In this document: positions 26,097 to 39,170 of the stretch, in pieces | Layout of the letters: each line of letters begins with the position of its first letter | Position numbering within the stretch: the first letter of the stretch is position 1 | Translations under genes and position numbers: made by a program | From: Sipunculus nudus | Lineage: Eukaryota > Annelida > Sipuncula > Golfingiida > Sipunculidae | Length of the DNA: 64,000 bases | Reading direction: 5' to 3' | Assembly: GCA_026874595.1 (NCBI GenBank) | Contig: CM049307.1 | Location: 40,492,362-40,556,361, forward strand | Notes under the pieces: generated by a model | What the model was told of the DNA's origin: nothing | Database searches by the model: none | The model's input: only the letters and a program-made list of their open reading frames with translations

Positions 26097-28566
26097 GTTT
26101 ATTCACAGCTGTATCAGGAGAAGACGGCCACTTTCCTGTTCACAACACTGGGTACCCCTGCCTGCCATGAGCTCGGATATAAGAACGTAGCTCTAGGTTT
26201 TGTGGGGGCCGATCAGGAGTGAATGCTCGGTGCTTCCGCTGCGTGGTGATCGATACCCGCTTTGGGGGTCTGGTGGCAGCGTTGTTGCTTGTCAAATCGT
26301 TGAGGCACTATCTTCAAGTAATAGGGAACTTGAATTCAAACTGCACAATTCAAATACACGGAGTTTTCCCCCAAGGCATGTGCGTGTCCAGATCTTTTTT
26401 TTTTTTTTTGGTGTGACGGTTGTTTATATCTCCTCCCTTGTGACTGGCCCAATCTATATATATTGGATAAGGAAACTCCAGAACAATGCAGAATTCTGGT
26501 CCCGCTTGCACTAAACTGAATTTACGAATGGAGGAGAGTAGTTTGATGAACAGGCCTTAGGTTGTTTTACCAAAGCGTTTGGGATCCCGTAGTTTTATTA
26601 TGGACACTTAAATGGATAAAATCGTATATTACCAAGTGAAAAGTATTAAAAAGACCAAGCTCATCCTGTTACCAACTTAACAGATACTCATCATTTTGGA
26701 GCAAGCCATAAGCTAACTAGTCGTGAGATGCGATTAAAAATAATTAACTTCCCCTAGTTTCACGTATTGGCACATAAAATCAAGATTGTTAGAAGGGCCA
26801 TAAGTTTCTTTCTAGAAATAGGTGAACAACTTAGCAGGATATTGTTTGCTCTGTGAGATTTTTACGACATTAGACAAGAAATGATTCGCTGTGCAACTTT
26901 ATTAACCCGCAACATTGTCCCATAAAGACTCGCAACATTTATGAATACCTGTGGGATATGAAATGACAGAACCAAGGTCAGGACCGTATTACGTGAGATA
27001 TAATTGGCTGTGGAGCCGTATTAACACAGGTTCCGATTACAATTATCTAAAGGGATAATGACTCTCAGTGAGTAATAAATCAATATTAAAGGACCAGTCT
27101 TTACGGCTTAGCTCGCCGTCGTGTCATTTGGGTATCAGCACCGAAGAAACATCAGTAACACACGTTCCTGGCACCTCCGGAAAAGGCAAACAAATAAAGG
27201 AAATATTGCCTAGTTCTATGCATAAAGGTCTAATTACTTTCACAAGTGAGCCGTCCTTCTTCGGGATAATCACAATGTGAGATGCTCAATCATTCTTACG
27301 ATCCAGCCAAGGTCTATTGATTTCGCCATCAGCTACTGAGGTTTTAACTCCTGTTCGGACGAGATCCACCGAGAGGGGACCCTACTGAAAACAGTAATCT
27401 TGCCCTGGGAAATAGCATGTGTTGAAACGCGGGTTTGATTACCGTAGCTTGCCTATTACCGTAGCCCAGGCAGGGTTGGCCAGGCATGGAACAGTCCTTT
27501 ATATTAACGGGCAATTCACATTTGAGAAACTCGTATCCTGCAGCGTATATCAGATCGTACACTACAATGCCTGTATTATTAAACAAATACCATCTGTAAG
27601 GATAAATTCGTTGATGTCCTTCATTTTATATGCTATATCAATGCTTCTGAAATGACATCGGTTTTCTCCATTGTTCTTGTGTCTCTGCCCAGGACTATCT
27701 ACTGATTAGTTCTAGTGCTCTGATAAACCTTGCATGAAAGCTTTATGTTTATTACTGCTGCCCGAGATAATGAATACAACAATAAAAGTCTCTTGGACAG
27801 ATTAAGGTTTTGTGGAAATCAATTGAAGATAATTCATGGAAATCCAGACCTCGGAGACGATGTAATTACAAGAGGTTATCGAGTCACTACAGAATGATTT
27901 GAGTTACGTAATTTGATATTTAGTCAGGCGTTGGTGATTTTTTTTTTATTGTTTTTTTTTAAATAAGGAGATTTTTTTCTATCATATATTGAACATGTTG
28001 GAATTTAATTAAACTGAATGCATGTATCTTCTGAATCTTCACGTTTTATTTCAATTCTGTGCTTATTTTGAGATTAAACAGAATTTAAGGTTCAGTCTGT
28101 CTTAAGACTGACAGATTTAGTCTTCCGAAATAGCAAAACTGAATCCTCCATTTTTGCACTGGAGTTACTTCTTGAGATTTTCTCAGAATTAAACTGTAAA
28201 ACTATATTATCTAAAACCATTACCCAGGACAATTTTTTTGGCCATTTTGTTTGTGAATATATAATTGTGTTACCGAGCTTATAAAGACTCCATGGTTTTC
28301 CTTGCCCTGTTGTATGCCGAATTTACTGTACTTCCTCATATGGAATGCCGAGGTCTCCTCGAGGCTGTTTTGTCGTGTAAGATCGTTCAGATCTTAAAGT
28401 TTTGTCATTTTTACACGCAGAGACTTCAGGCGTATGAACAGCTTAACAATAGCAATTTTCAGGATTTATAGATCACAGGCGGTAATTGGCTAAATATTTG
28501 TGTATATCTGTATAGTATTCGTAAAATATTATAATAAATGTTCAGATACTGTTTTATATAATTTTT
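26097..28566. other. Intergenic region upstream of the folate-receptor-like gene
   Basis: The promoter of the minus-strand gene should lie just to the right of 26072, but no TATA box or other firm signal was found. No gene is recognised in the rest. Confidence 0.4.
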
Positions 28567-29590
28567 AGCGAACCTGTGAGCTTATGCAATGGTCGTCCGT
28601 CGTATGTCGTGCTTCGTGCGTCGTACGTCGTGCGTCATGCGTCGTCTGTACGTTAACCATAGCTATCTCAAAAACGGCTTGAGCTAGCATCACCAATTTT
28701 TTGCAAATAATCATTCATCTGAAAAACTCTATCGGACTTTGTTTATATTTTTCTAACTGCATTTTCTTAGATTTTATAGGGGAAAAGCTTAAAAAAAGTT
28801 TTAAAAATCTTCTTCTCCGAAACTGTCCAGCCAAATTGTCCAATATTTCATAGAAATGATCCCTGGAACAATCTCTCTCAAGTTTGTTCGAATGGTTCCA
28901 GTTTTTTGGCCGAGTTACAGGAGGTTGAACTTTGTCATCTGTCCAAAAAAGCATATTAAAATTTCAGTCTCAGAAACGGCTGGAGCTATCATCACCAAAT
29001 TTTATGCCCATGTCGGTCACCTGAGTCATATCTGAAATTGAGGTAATGGTGGCGCCACCTGCATCGGCCTTTTTTTACGGGGTCATCAGTGCCTGTATCA
29101 CACTAAGGGCTACAAAAAACTTCTTATCTGAAACCATATGGCCAAAATGTTTAATATAGCACAGAAATGATCCTAGGTTAGTGCTATCCGAAGTTTGTTC
29201 AAATGGTCTCTGTTCAGTGACTTTTGGCTTAGTTATGGGAATCTGAATTTAGTCATATGCCATAACAGCCCATTTTAGCTCAGTGTCTACAAAGATCTTC
29301 ATCTCAAAAACCAATGGGCCAAATTCTTAAATCTCAGACTTAATTATAGTTTGTTCAAATGGTTTTGGTTCAGTGCTTTTTAGCTGAGTTACGGGATGCT
29401 GAACTTAGCCAGTTTGCTGTATCTTCCTATATGAGTTATTAACCTGCGAAACTTTTTCGACTGACACCACTGAAGCCAGTTTGTTAAATATTTTACAAGA
29501 ATAATCCCAACAATAATTCTTATAATAATTGTCTTCAATGGTTTTACATGAATGATTTTTGCTTGAATTATGGAGATTGAATTGAGTCAT
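28567..29590 (+). repeat. Dispersed repeat D with GTCGTGCGTCGT leader and internal repeats
   Basis: It starts around AGCGAACCTGTGAGC, followed by a degenerate cgtcgt/gtgcgtcg simple repeat, then repeated blocks containing agtttgttc.aatggt, gagttac.gga and ctgaact..gtca (near 28880, 29195, 29345 and 29540). It also carries one GGTGGCGCCACC palindrome at 29048. The layout (GTCCGTC-like leader, then tandem body) resembles families A and C, but the ends are not clear. Confidence 0.5.
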
Positions 29591-29981
29591 TTTACCATAT
29601 ATGTTAGCTGCGTGATGCAGTTACATCTAGCCTGGCACCAGTTTATCAGCATCTATTACATCATGCCACTTGACATTTAGATTTCAGGTTATCTTTGGTA
29701 AATATTGACAAGAATGTTTTTTAAAGGCTTTTTAAAAAATTAGATTTATGATTTAAGTTATTCATCATTTCATGGATTTTTTTTAACTTTCTGTGGTTAT
29801 ATCAAAACAACTGTACATGGATTATAAATAATTGGTATCCCTACTCAACTTTATTAAAGAATTTGCCATCAATGAGATATATCTGCATTATAATTTTGCA
29901 TTCAGTGTGCCTCTCTAATAATTTTACATATATTCCTGATTTCTTTTTTTATAAAAAGTTAGCTGAAAAGCATTTTATATT

Positions 29982-31435
29982 GGGATACTAAGTTTTGCGG
30001 ATACTATATCTTTTTGACTGGTTCCGCAGCCGCCGCCGCGTTCGTTTCCGGAGAAAACCTCTGAGACTACTGGACGGATTTTTCCGAAACTTACACCAGT
30101 TATCAGGTCACATGTGAACTGGTGCCTAACCAATTGGCGTTGAACTCTGACATTCCCTCTCTGCCCAGCGTCCATTTGTGCGTCTGTTTCCACACATAAA
30201 CCCACATATCTCGGGAACCGTTTGACCGATCAAGAAAAAATTTTTTGTACAAATGTAGCCCATGGATAGCTTTATAACATACACAAAAAATGGTGGCGCC
30301 ACCTGCAACCATTTTTGCACAGCGTCCGTCTGTTTGTCTGCCGTGGGATAATATCACTCATATCTTGGCATTGGTTTGACGTATCTGCCTAAAATTTTGC
30401 AGTTTTATACATCCTGGACAGCTTTCTTGATTTTATGACATGTGGCGCCACCTACATTCTAGTTTACGCTGCAGACATCCAAGCTTATATCTCGGGAACC
30501 GTTTGACCGATTTGGCCAAAATTTTGCATGTGTATAGATCTCACACAGCTCTTAATCATACACAAAACTGGAGGGGCCACCTGCAACTATATTTGCACAG
30601 CGTCCGTCTGTTTGTCTGCCGTGGGCTAAAATCACTAAATATCTAAGTAGTGGTTTGACATAACTGCCTAAAATTTTGCAGGTTTATACATCCTTGACAG
30701 CTTTCTTGATGTTATGACAGGTGGTGCCACCTACATTCTAGTTTACGCTGCAGACATCCAAGCTTATATCTCGGGAACCGTTTGACCGATTTGGCCAAAA
30801 TTTAGCATGTGTATAGATCTCACATAGCTCTTTATCATACACAAAATTGGAGGGGCCATCTGCAACCATTTTTGCACAGCGTCTGTCTGTTTGTTTGCCG
30901 TGGGCTAAAATCACTCATATCTCTGTAGTGGTTTGACTTATCTGCCTAAATATTTTTCGTGTTTATACATCTTGGATAGCTTTATCGATTTTTTGCAGGT
31001 GGCGCCACCTACATTTAGGTTAACGCTGCAGACATTCAGACTTATATCCCAGGACTGGTTGGACATATCCCCCTGAAATTTTGCACGTGTATAGATCTCA
31101 CATAGCTCTCAATCATACACAAAATTGGTGGCGCCACCTGCCACCATTTTTGCACAAGTCCTTCTGTTTTTCTGTTGTTGGATAAAATCACTCATATACA
31201 TGTAGTGGTTTGACTTTTCTGCCTAAAATTTTGCACATGTATACAACTTGGAGAGTTTTCTGGATTTGTGGTAGGTGGCGCAACCTACATACACATTTCA
31301 TCTGCAGACATCCATGCTAATATGCAACACACCTCACTCTATTTCCCGTTGCCACTCAATCCATGCCTCACTTCACCCGTTCCACTCTGATTTTGGCGGA
31401 TACACGTAGTCGCTTGTCGACTACCCGTATTCTAG
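29982..31435 (+). mobile_element. Family B element, copy 2
   Basis: The 5' end is degraded (gggatactaagttttgcgg). The 3' end is intact: GGCGGATACAC, hairpin GTAGTCG-cttgt-CGACTAC, CCGTATTCTAG before ttt. It holds four to five ~280-bp internal units with atatctcgggaaccgtttga and the GGTGGCGCCACC palindrome, some decayed. No transposase. Confidence 0.75.
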
Positions 31436-32201
31436 TTTCATGTACGGGACATTTTTGTGTACAGATGGCAGCACTTGGTTTACCATTGGCAGATTGCCAG
31501 TGCCTTGATGTTGGCCATTAGCAAAGGTGATGTCAGCTGTATAAATAGTTTTGGCACAGTGCCAGGATTGGAAGAAGTGCAGCCTGGTATAGGTCAAGAG
31601 TTCACTCAGTGCAGTCGCTGCATTCTATTTATAGCTTTGGCAGACTGCTCACTGCATCAGATTTGGCACCAAAGTTCAGCCTGGATCTATTTATAGCTTT
31701 GGCAGACTGCCAACTGTGTCAGATTATGCAAGAGGTCATGGTTCACTCAGTGCAGCCAGGTACAGGTCAAAAGTTCACTCAGTTTAGCCAGGTGCAATAG
31801 TTCACTCAGTGCTGAAGCTTGAGGCAGCAATTTTTCACAGTTCAATCGGGGGCAACTGCCTTACTCATCTAAGCCTCGTCAGCCCAGTGCATCAAACTGA
31901 AGGAAGTTTGATGTATTGCCCAATATTTTGACCTGTCTATGCCTTTTTGATGGTATTCTCATTTACAAGAGTCGAAGACAGGTGGTGCCACCTACATTGA
32001 CTTTTGCAGTGTATGCGCTTGCTTATTTCTACAGAGGAATTTGATACATCAGCCTAAAATTGAGCATATTTATACCTATCTGGTAGCTTTATCATGTCAA
32101 GACTTATGGCGCCACCTACAATAATCTTTGCACAGTGTATGTCCCTGCTTATTTCGCATGAGGGGTTAGACATATCGGTCTGACATTGGGCATATATATA
32201 T

Positions 32202-32263
<62 letters not shown>

Positions 32264-32330
32264 TTGTTGTATATTAGACTGGTGGTGCCAGCTACAATCA
32301 TTTTTGTGTTGTGTGCACCCATGCCAGAAT
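31436..32330. repeat. Low-order repeats and family B-like relics
   Basis: From 31560 to 31880, gttcactcagtgcag and tctatttatagctttggcag recur in short, irregular units. From 31975 to 32300, diverged family B internal pieces occur (ggtggtgccacctac, atggcgccacctac, ggtggtgccagctac), spaced about 125-180 bp apart and split by an AT microsatellite at 32190-32261. Confidence 0.5.
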
Positions 32331-33046
32331 TTCAGCAGTGATGTTAGTGTGATTGTTTCTTGTTCAAAGTGTTTAGAACTTGCATTGTTCATATACATGT
32401 TACGCATGTTCTTGAAAAATAATGGTCCAGCACTGAAGCATTATACCTGGTGTAATCCCACTGCACAGGTTCGCATTAGGCCTGTAGGCCTTGTTTATTA
32501 CAAATATTAAATTCATTTTGAAAAGAATGCCCCGAGGTGGTAGTTGAATACATTTTACATGCGTACCACTTACCCTCACAATATAATGAATTATTGTATT
32601 TCTGAAGTCTGTATATACAATATATACACATCTAGCCTTAAAACCGTTCATGAACAGAATTCAACCAACAAAAATAAAATGGTCGTGATTGATATTAGAT
32701 ATGTAATAACTCCGACACGGGTTTCACCGTTTACTTCCATTTTACCAAGATGGCCGTCTCGCGCAACATGCATGCCGTGCATGTGCGACCCACTAACAAC
32801 GTTGCAATGTCGTTAAACCCCTTTTAGCACAAGATACTTATTTAACTCTGTACCTATTCCAGGCACATTACCTTTTTCATCCGTGATGATCTGCCCAAGT
32901 AACAGTCTTTCAGTAAAACATTCCGTTTGACAGGGAACTATCCATTAGGTAAAATTATATCGCCAAACCCAAGGCAAACTGAAACAAACTGTTGTATCAT
33001 ATATATTTACTATATATTTACTGTTATTTTAACTGAGATGTCTTCA

Positions 33047-33051
<5 letters not shown>

Positions 33052-33118
<67 letters not shown>
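33052..33118. repeat. (AT)n microsatellite
   Basis: More than 30 AT repeats. A similar AT run lies at 32190-32261. Confidence 0.95.
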
Positions 33119-33121
<3 letters not shown>

Positions 33122-34239
33122 AGACCAAGGCTGCGTGGTCGCCAAAGCTTCAGGGTTTTTTTTTATCCTTTACAGTCACTCTGACGTGTGAGTTGGCATG
33201 GTTACCGACCTGGCGTCGTCTACACACGTTACAGGCTCCTATAACAGAACGTTACTTATTCTCTGTCTGCACAGCATCTATATAATGCCTTACTTTGTTT
33301 GATATATTGTTTTGCATTTTATCTAAAAAATGTTTCCTGAATTACTCTTCAAAAAGATTGCCATACAACTAAGAAACTGTATCTTCAAAGAAATTTCTTC
33401 AAGTCACATTTGGCAGTATGATTGATCGTTTATATAATCCAATAAGGGCCTCCATTTTAAGCTTCTTCTTCTTCGTTTTTATAGAAAGTTACTTTCAGAG
33501 GTTTAGTATCATCTATTACTTTTAGATAATACCGAACCTGAAAACAGCCTCGTGAATGTTATTCCAGCCTTGCCCTTTATCTGCCCTTTGGACGTTTGAG
33601 GATGTTCTTCTCTTATATACGCAGTATGTAGTCTTGGTATTTTTCTTATATAACAAAAATATTAAGCGAACTTTTTTAAATAGTATTAATAAGGGCTTCC
33701 TGATTAAATCCTATATATAGGAATTTATACTACATGCTAGTAGTTCAGCATGTTCAGTTTATCAATTCATTGTTCATAAAGTAGTGCGGTTCCTTCAGAT
33801 CACTGTCTGTTGACTATACCTTAGTAATTGGCAATTAAAGTAATCGTCCTTGATCCAGACATAAACTGAATCTGATACAAAAACGTCACACAAGCATTTT
33901 CAATTTAAGCAGCTTACCTCTTCGGAGCATTGAATACATCTAATGCCATATAATTTATTTGTGTTGGTTAGCTGGATCATGTGTACGTGTAAGTATAAGT
34001 TTGACCGTTGGTTTGTTACAAGGATTATGCAAAGAGCCGAACTGATGTCCACAAACCTTTGTGGTAAGGTGGATAGGGGCCAGAAATTACCCTTTATTAA
34101 TTTTTGTTGCATGGGGATCCGGAAAAAAGGTTTGGAAAGAGAATACCTGTCGACACAGGTAATTTAATTTAATTATCTTTCAGTAAAATTAATTTTTTAT
34201 TAACATAATGGCCAACAGAATACATATTATATATAAGGA

Positions 34240-35088
34240 CAGTGGCGGATCCAAAGGGATCACTCATTTTTTCTATATATTTTCACATTGATTCATGATT
34301 AATTTTCATTTTGCTTCTTTCGTTTTTATTCATTAGCAATTATATTATCGAGTTATTCACGGTTAAGTACTTTCTTTTGATAAGATGAGGATATTTATGA
34401 ACAGCTGTGTGATTTGCTTCATTTAGATAGCATCCAAATATTTATATTCCTTTTTTTTCTATTTCTGTTCGTTGTTATACTTTACTGGGCCATAACACTG
34501 AGAAACGATTTTCCTGTGACTGAGGCACGACCTTCCCATGGCTCCGCTGCTGATACCGGTACTCGTACTCACCATTTTGTGATCTGTTTAGTCCTTTATG
34601 TGCGCTGTCTATAGGCCACAGAAGCCGGTAAAATGCAAAGTTCATTATAAGAGTTCAACATATCATTGCAATATAAGCCTACTGTAATGGCATTTTCACC
34701 ATGCATTGACGTTGCAAACGATTGAAAGTTCACATCCTAAATATGAAGAAATATAAATATTAATGACTAAACCCCCCTAACATTTGACTACATCAGACAT
34801 TTAAGAGAAATAAACCCTTCTAACGTTTGACTAAATCAGACATTTAAGAGAACAGTAGCTGACGAAGAGAAAATCCTCTTATTTTGGGGTTTAAACTAGT
34901 GCCTCAAAATGTCCTCTTTACATTAAACATTTACAGATTTTCTCAATGTTTATCATGTTCACAGCCTGAGATATATTACGTTATGACATAAATATAATTT
35001 ACGAAACTAAGAACTTAATTTTCATAATACCCAGTAGAAGCGCCCCCCCCCCCCCCCCCCCCTTCTCGAATTTCTGGATCCGCCACTG
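34240..35088. mobile_element. 849-bp non-autonomous DNA transposon with TIRs and 5-bp TSD
   Basis: The ends are CAGTGGCGGATCCA and TGGATCCGCCACTG, a perfect inverted repeat of 14 bp. AAGGA flanks it on both sides (34235-34239 and 35089-35093), a 5-bp target-site duplication. The interior is AT-rich, has a near-duplicated segment (aaacccccctaacatttgactaca..agacatttaagaga and its neighbour at 34815) and a 20-base C run near the right end. It has no transposase frame, so it would depend on an element elsewhere. Superfamily not assigned. Confidence 0.8.
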
Positions 35089-36564
35089 AAGGATATAAGT
35101 ATGTGAAATTGTCATTATTTCCTTTCTTATGATGTTCATATAATCAAAAGGATCACATGCATTAACAATAAACTTAAATTTGCATAATTTTTCCGCAGTT
35201 TATTATCTCTAAAACTTATTTTTTATATATTTATGTTATATTTGAAATACTGTGAGTCTGTGAATATTTTACCCCAAATACATTACTCTTTCTAACTTAT
35301 AACCATATTATCAACAATTCATATATTATACACTATAGTATATATTATTCTGCTAAATTATCCAGATATGCAAATAATCTCATTGAGTATGCATCGTAAA
35401 AAAAGTGCCCTTAGCAGGATTCGATTCTATCGGAAATATTATCCGAGGATCAACTTAGAAAAGTTTGGTAGTGACGATTATCAAATTGTTTTAGGTTTCG
35501 CCCTGTACATGTGGGTCCAGTAGAAATGTGGTGTCTGGGCGGAGAAATGAACTCAACTGAGTGTCTCTCTGTTTTTTTTTTTTATTTTTTTTATTTATTT
35601 TTTAATTTTACGGGGAAAGTAATTCCTTACAGAGCCAACAGATGGCACCACTGCTCAGGTTCTTCGACTGAGCACACTAAAATGTGATATACCGTCCCTA
35701 GAGGGTGATATACTGTAAGCATGTTTCTATTTTGTATATAGTCTAAATTAAAAGGTAAATTTATTATAAATACATATGTACTCTAAATAATATGATAATA
35801 TATACTCTGAATACTGCATGTATGAAAAATAAAAAATTTTTAGAAGTTTTCTTTCATTGTATATGTGTGTGAAGTATATTGTGTACTGTGTACATGTGTT
35901 TGTGTTTACAGCTAAACCATATTTAATGAAATTGTCAGAATTAACATTTTCTTCCCTTGCATTTAAAAGAAACCAGTGTCATAAATCAGCCTTTTTTTAT
36001 CAGGATAGCAAAATATGGACAAAAAAAGGTTCTGTACACGGGAGGCTTAAGGTATCACCAAACCAACCACATTTTATCAGAGTTTAAATAATATACCGCA
36101 AATTACAGGTCGTTGTCGACGTCACTTTATAACTCAGACGGAAGAAGTTTTCTAAAGTGAACTATTCTCTTTTTTAACTTTGGTTCTCATCACCTGAGAG
36201 TGAAAGGGCTATGTAAATATTTACAACGGAAATGAAGCGTTCAATATATATCGGTTTATTGGTGGTCACGTGGTAGGGGATCCGGGGAGGGGTAAGGTTA
36301 AAAATAAATTAATGAACTACATCTATGCAGGGACGCGGCACTTATTACAGTTTGCCATTCTCCACACAGAGGGCCAATCTATTGATATCAAGAGTAAACA
36401 TCTGCCTGGGACTGCCTCAACAGTTCTTGCCCCCGTGCGGAGGGTGATAGTTTGTGCCTGTTACACTATGAAGTGTTATTATTATCGATTGGTTGTTTTT
36501 TTTAATGTTTGTAAGTGCTGCGCGTTTCTGCTGCGTTTGTTGTAATAATGATATGATAAAATAA

Positions 36565-36567
<3 letters not shown>

Positions 36568-36608
<41 letters not shown>

Positions 36609-36624
36609 TAATAATAATAATATT

Positions 36625-36671
<47 letters not shown>

Positions 36672-36690
36672 CAATTATATGAATAATAAA

Positions 36691-36726
<36 letters not shown>

Positions 36727-36742
36727 AATAATAATAATAATA
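36568..36742. repeat. (AAT)n microsatellite
   Basis: Long, slightly interrupted AAT/ATA repeat. Its minus-strand frame gives a polyleucine string that is not a gene. A shorter ACT run lies at 38544-38572. Confidence 0.95.
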
Positions 36743-36880
36743 TAAAGTATTAATGAAATATATTATAGTTGCTCAATATTTGTGTATAATGAAATACACT
36801 AAAATTTAATTCTTGTGATATTTTGTAAAAATGTATTTTCAAGCTTTAACCAGAAATTAAGGTTATACATTATAGCTGTT

Positions 36881-37990
36881 ACACCCCTAAAGATATGAAC
36901 AACCAGCTTCTTTTAAAGTGTAAACCAAACTGGCTTAAAACCTATACATACATTCACTCTTAAACATGAATAAGACATGAGCTAACAAAACAAATCAATA
37001 TATTTAAAAAAAAGAATACACTTTCCTTTCTCTGGAGAGGCGCTCCATACATATAAGCATTGATGATCACAAGCGTCCAGTAAGAAACACAAAATCACCG
37101 TTATGTTCACTTGTGTATACACAGAGGAGTCCTCTGTTAACACTGCTCCTGACCACATGTCCGTCGCACACACATTACATTGGAATGTCAAACCGCTCAC
37201 TCATCCGCTCTTACTGTATACAAAACACTATCAGTTCACTTGTATCTACACATGGTCCAACCACTGACAGTTCCTCGCTGGAATACACGTTCGCCCCTCG
37301 AGGCACAGTTCACGCAGCACTGCATGACTGATAGGCTCACAGCCTATTCTTTATGAAATTATAATCAGTCTTTCACAGCTGATGTCTCCTGGAATCTGGA
37401 ATCTCCTAGGTAACTGATTATGTCTTTTCACAACGATATCTAGTACCTCTAAAGTTTCGCGTGTAAATAATGTCCTTGGCCTGTTACTGAATTCCGTTAC
37501 AGAGTTATCAACATGGCCTTCCTCAGACACTGACTGTTTATGCTTATAGACATCATCCCTCAGCTGTCCAGACTCTGAAGAACACAGACTTGCCTCCAGA
37601 CTGCAGACAATGGTCAGGCTATTCCCATCTGGCGCGCTGATCAGGCAATTGTAGCGATTTTCTTCCCAACCACGGCTTATATGTGCTTGCTGACGTCACA
37701 AGTCCTGACCGTCTTCTGGCCAATCATCACACTCTTATATGCCGGCCGTCAATAATTACATGAATATAAAAATGGACACAGGTGTACGGCCTTTAAAGTC
37801 TTCAATAAACAACGTTACTATAGAGATCGTCGAGACAGAGACGGCTCCAATGGAATTAAACTGTACTGAAATTAACATACAACGAGGCACGTGCGCTTTC
37901 TAACATAAGTTCTTACGCTAACATCTAAACATGATACTTCATACCAATGAATAATAAATAAAAAAAAAAATCATCTGGTTATACTCCCTC
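36881..37990 (-). repeat. Possible LTR relic
   Basis: Read on the minus strand, a polypurine tract (AAGGAGGGAG, at about 37985-37995) is followed by about 1.1 kb that ends in GGGGTGTAACA near 36887. TATAAG boxes and a CRE palindrome (TGACGTCA, 37691-37698) lie inside. This fits a 3' LTR of a degraded retrotransposon, but the start is not the expected TG, no target duplication was confirmed and no reverse transcriptase is visible. A plain promoter region is an alternative. Confidence 0.25.
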
Positions 37991-38749
37991 CTTGAAAATG
38001 CAATAGAATAACTAAGTCACAATCCTCTGGTGACAATAGCATGATTACGTCTAATATACAGGTTCCCATAAATGCCAAACAGTGCCTTCCACAGAAAAAA
38101 GTCTAAGTTGTCCTGGCCTGCAGCAGTTTTTTTTTTTTTATCAAAGTGCATGTGTGGGAAAAATCATTTAAGTTATTTTAATTTGCAATTTTTCTCAATA
38201 TAGTTGTAGATTACATGTTTAAATTTTCAAAGGAGGCTTATCGTACTTTAAATCAAAAGAAATATTTTCTCTGAATAATATATGTACTGCGTGACAATGA
38301 ATTTATTCGTTCTTTTTTCAGTACGTCAGTTAGTGATTTTGCTTATTTATCATTTAAAGATATTTTCATAAAAATGCGTTATCAGTATATGATATTCAAA
38401 ATGTCTGTTTTGTTAAGTATACATTGCATATTTATATATATATAGTATTTAAGTAAAAAATATTTAAAAAAATGCATCGTCTGAACGAAAGAAACCCAGC
38501 TTGGCAAATTTGATATATTTTTATCATGGTTTTGTTGCCGTTATTACTACTACTACTACTACTACTATTATATTTATTACCAATAAATTAACCCTCCTAA
38601 AGAACTTTCAACTCGAGCCTCATCAAGGCAGTTAGAAAAGTGGCTAAACATGGTCTTAAAAGAGGTGTGTCAGAGGCAGGCTGTATATAACTAGGTCTAT
38701 TCTTGTTTAAAGCCATTCAACTGCGTGGTTTTTTAAAGGACTCTGTCAC

Positions 38750-38928
38750 GGACGTGCTGATGGACGTGACGAAGGCGCCACCTGCTGGCCATTTGGAAAA
38801 TTAAGTATTTCATTTGACAGATGGACAAAAAGTACTCGTCAGCGCGTGACATGTGAACTTTGAGCTGCCGTACGTCGTAGAGAAACCGGTGACACAGTAG
38901 TTCAATGAAGTTTTGAAAAGGAGAAAAG
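38750..38928 (+). promoter_or_regulatory. TMEM220: Candidate TMEM220 promoter and 5' noncoding exon
   Basis: A near-perfect donor, aaaag|gtaagt, lies at 38928/38929, and a good acceptor (ctaatttcag) sits one base before the TMEM220 start codon at 40892. This suggests a noncoding first exon ending at 38928 and a first intron of about 2 kb. The 180 bp upstream is locally richer in CG dinucleotides (cgtacgtcgtag, cagcgcgtgac) than the surroundings, as expected near a start site. The exact start of transcription cannot be seen. Confidence 0.4.
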
Positions 38929-39170
38929 GTAAGTCAATGGTTCAAAGTGACATAAGAGAAAACATTTTCACAGCATCATTTCATCACTCGCGTGGGCGTG
39001 GAGGAGCTTGTTTACGTGAGCGATAAATGGGATGTTGCAACGTTTGACAGACAAGTGCAGTTTGGACCACGGTATATACCAACTACCATGTCAGTGATTT
39101 TGATCATCTGTTGTTTTGTTACTCAAGCGGCAGATAAAAGCTTGAGCTACCTGATATTATTTTGGCAGGC

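Noticed and set aside
36417-36674. Polyleucine-like minus-strand frame resembling a membrane protein
   Set aside because: It is an AAT microsatellite in translation.
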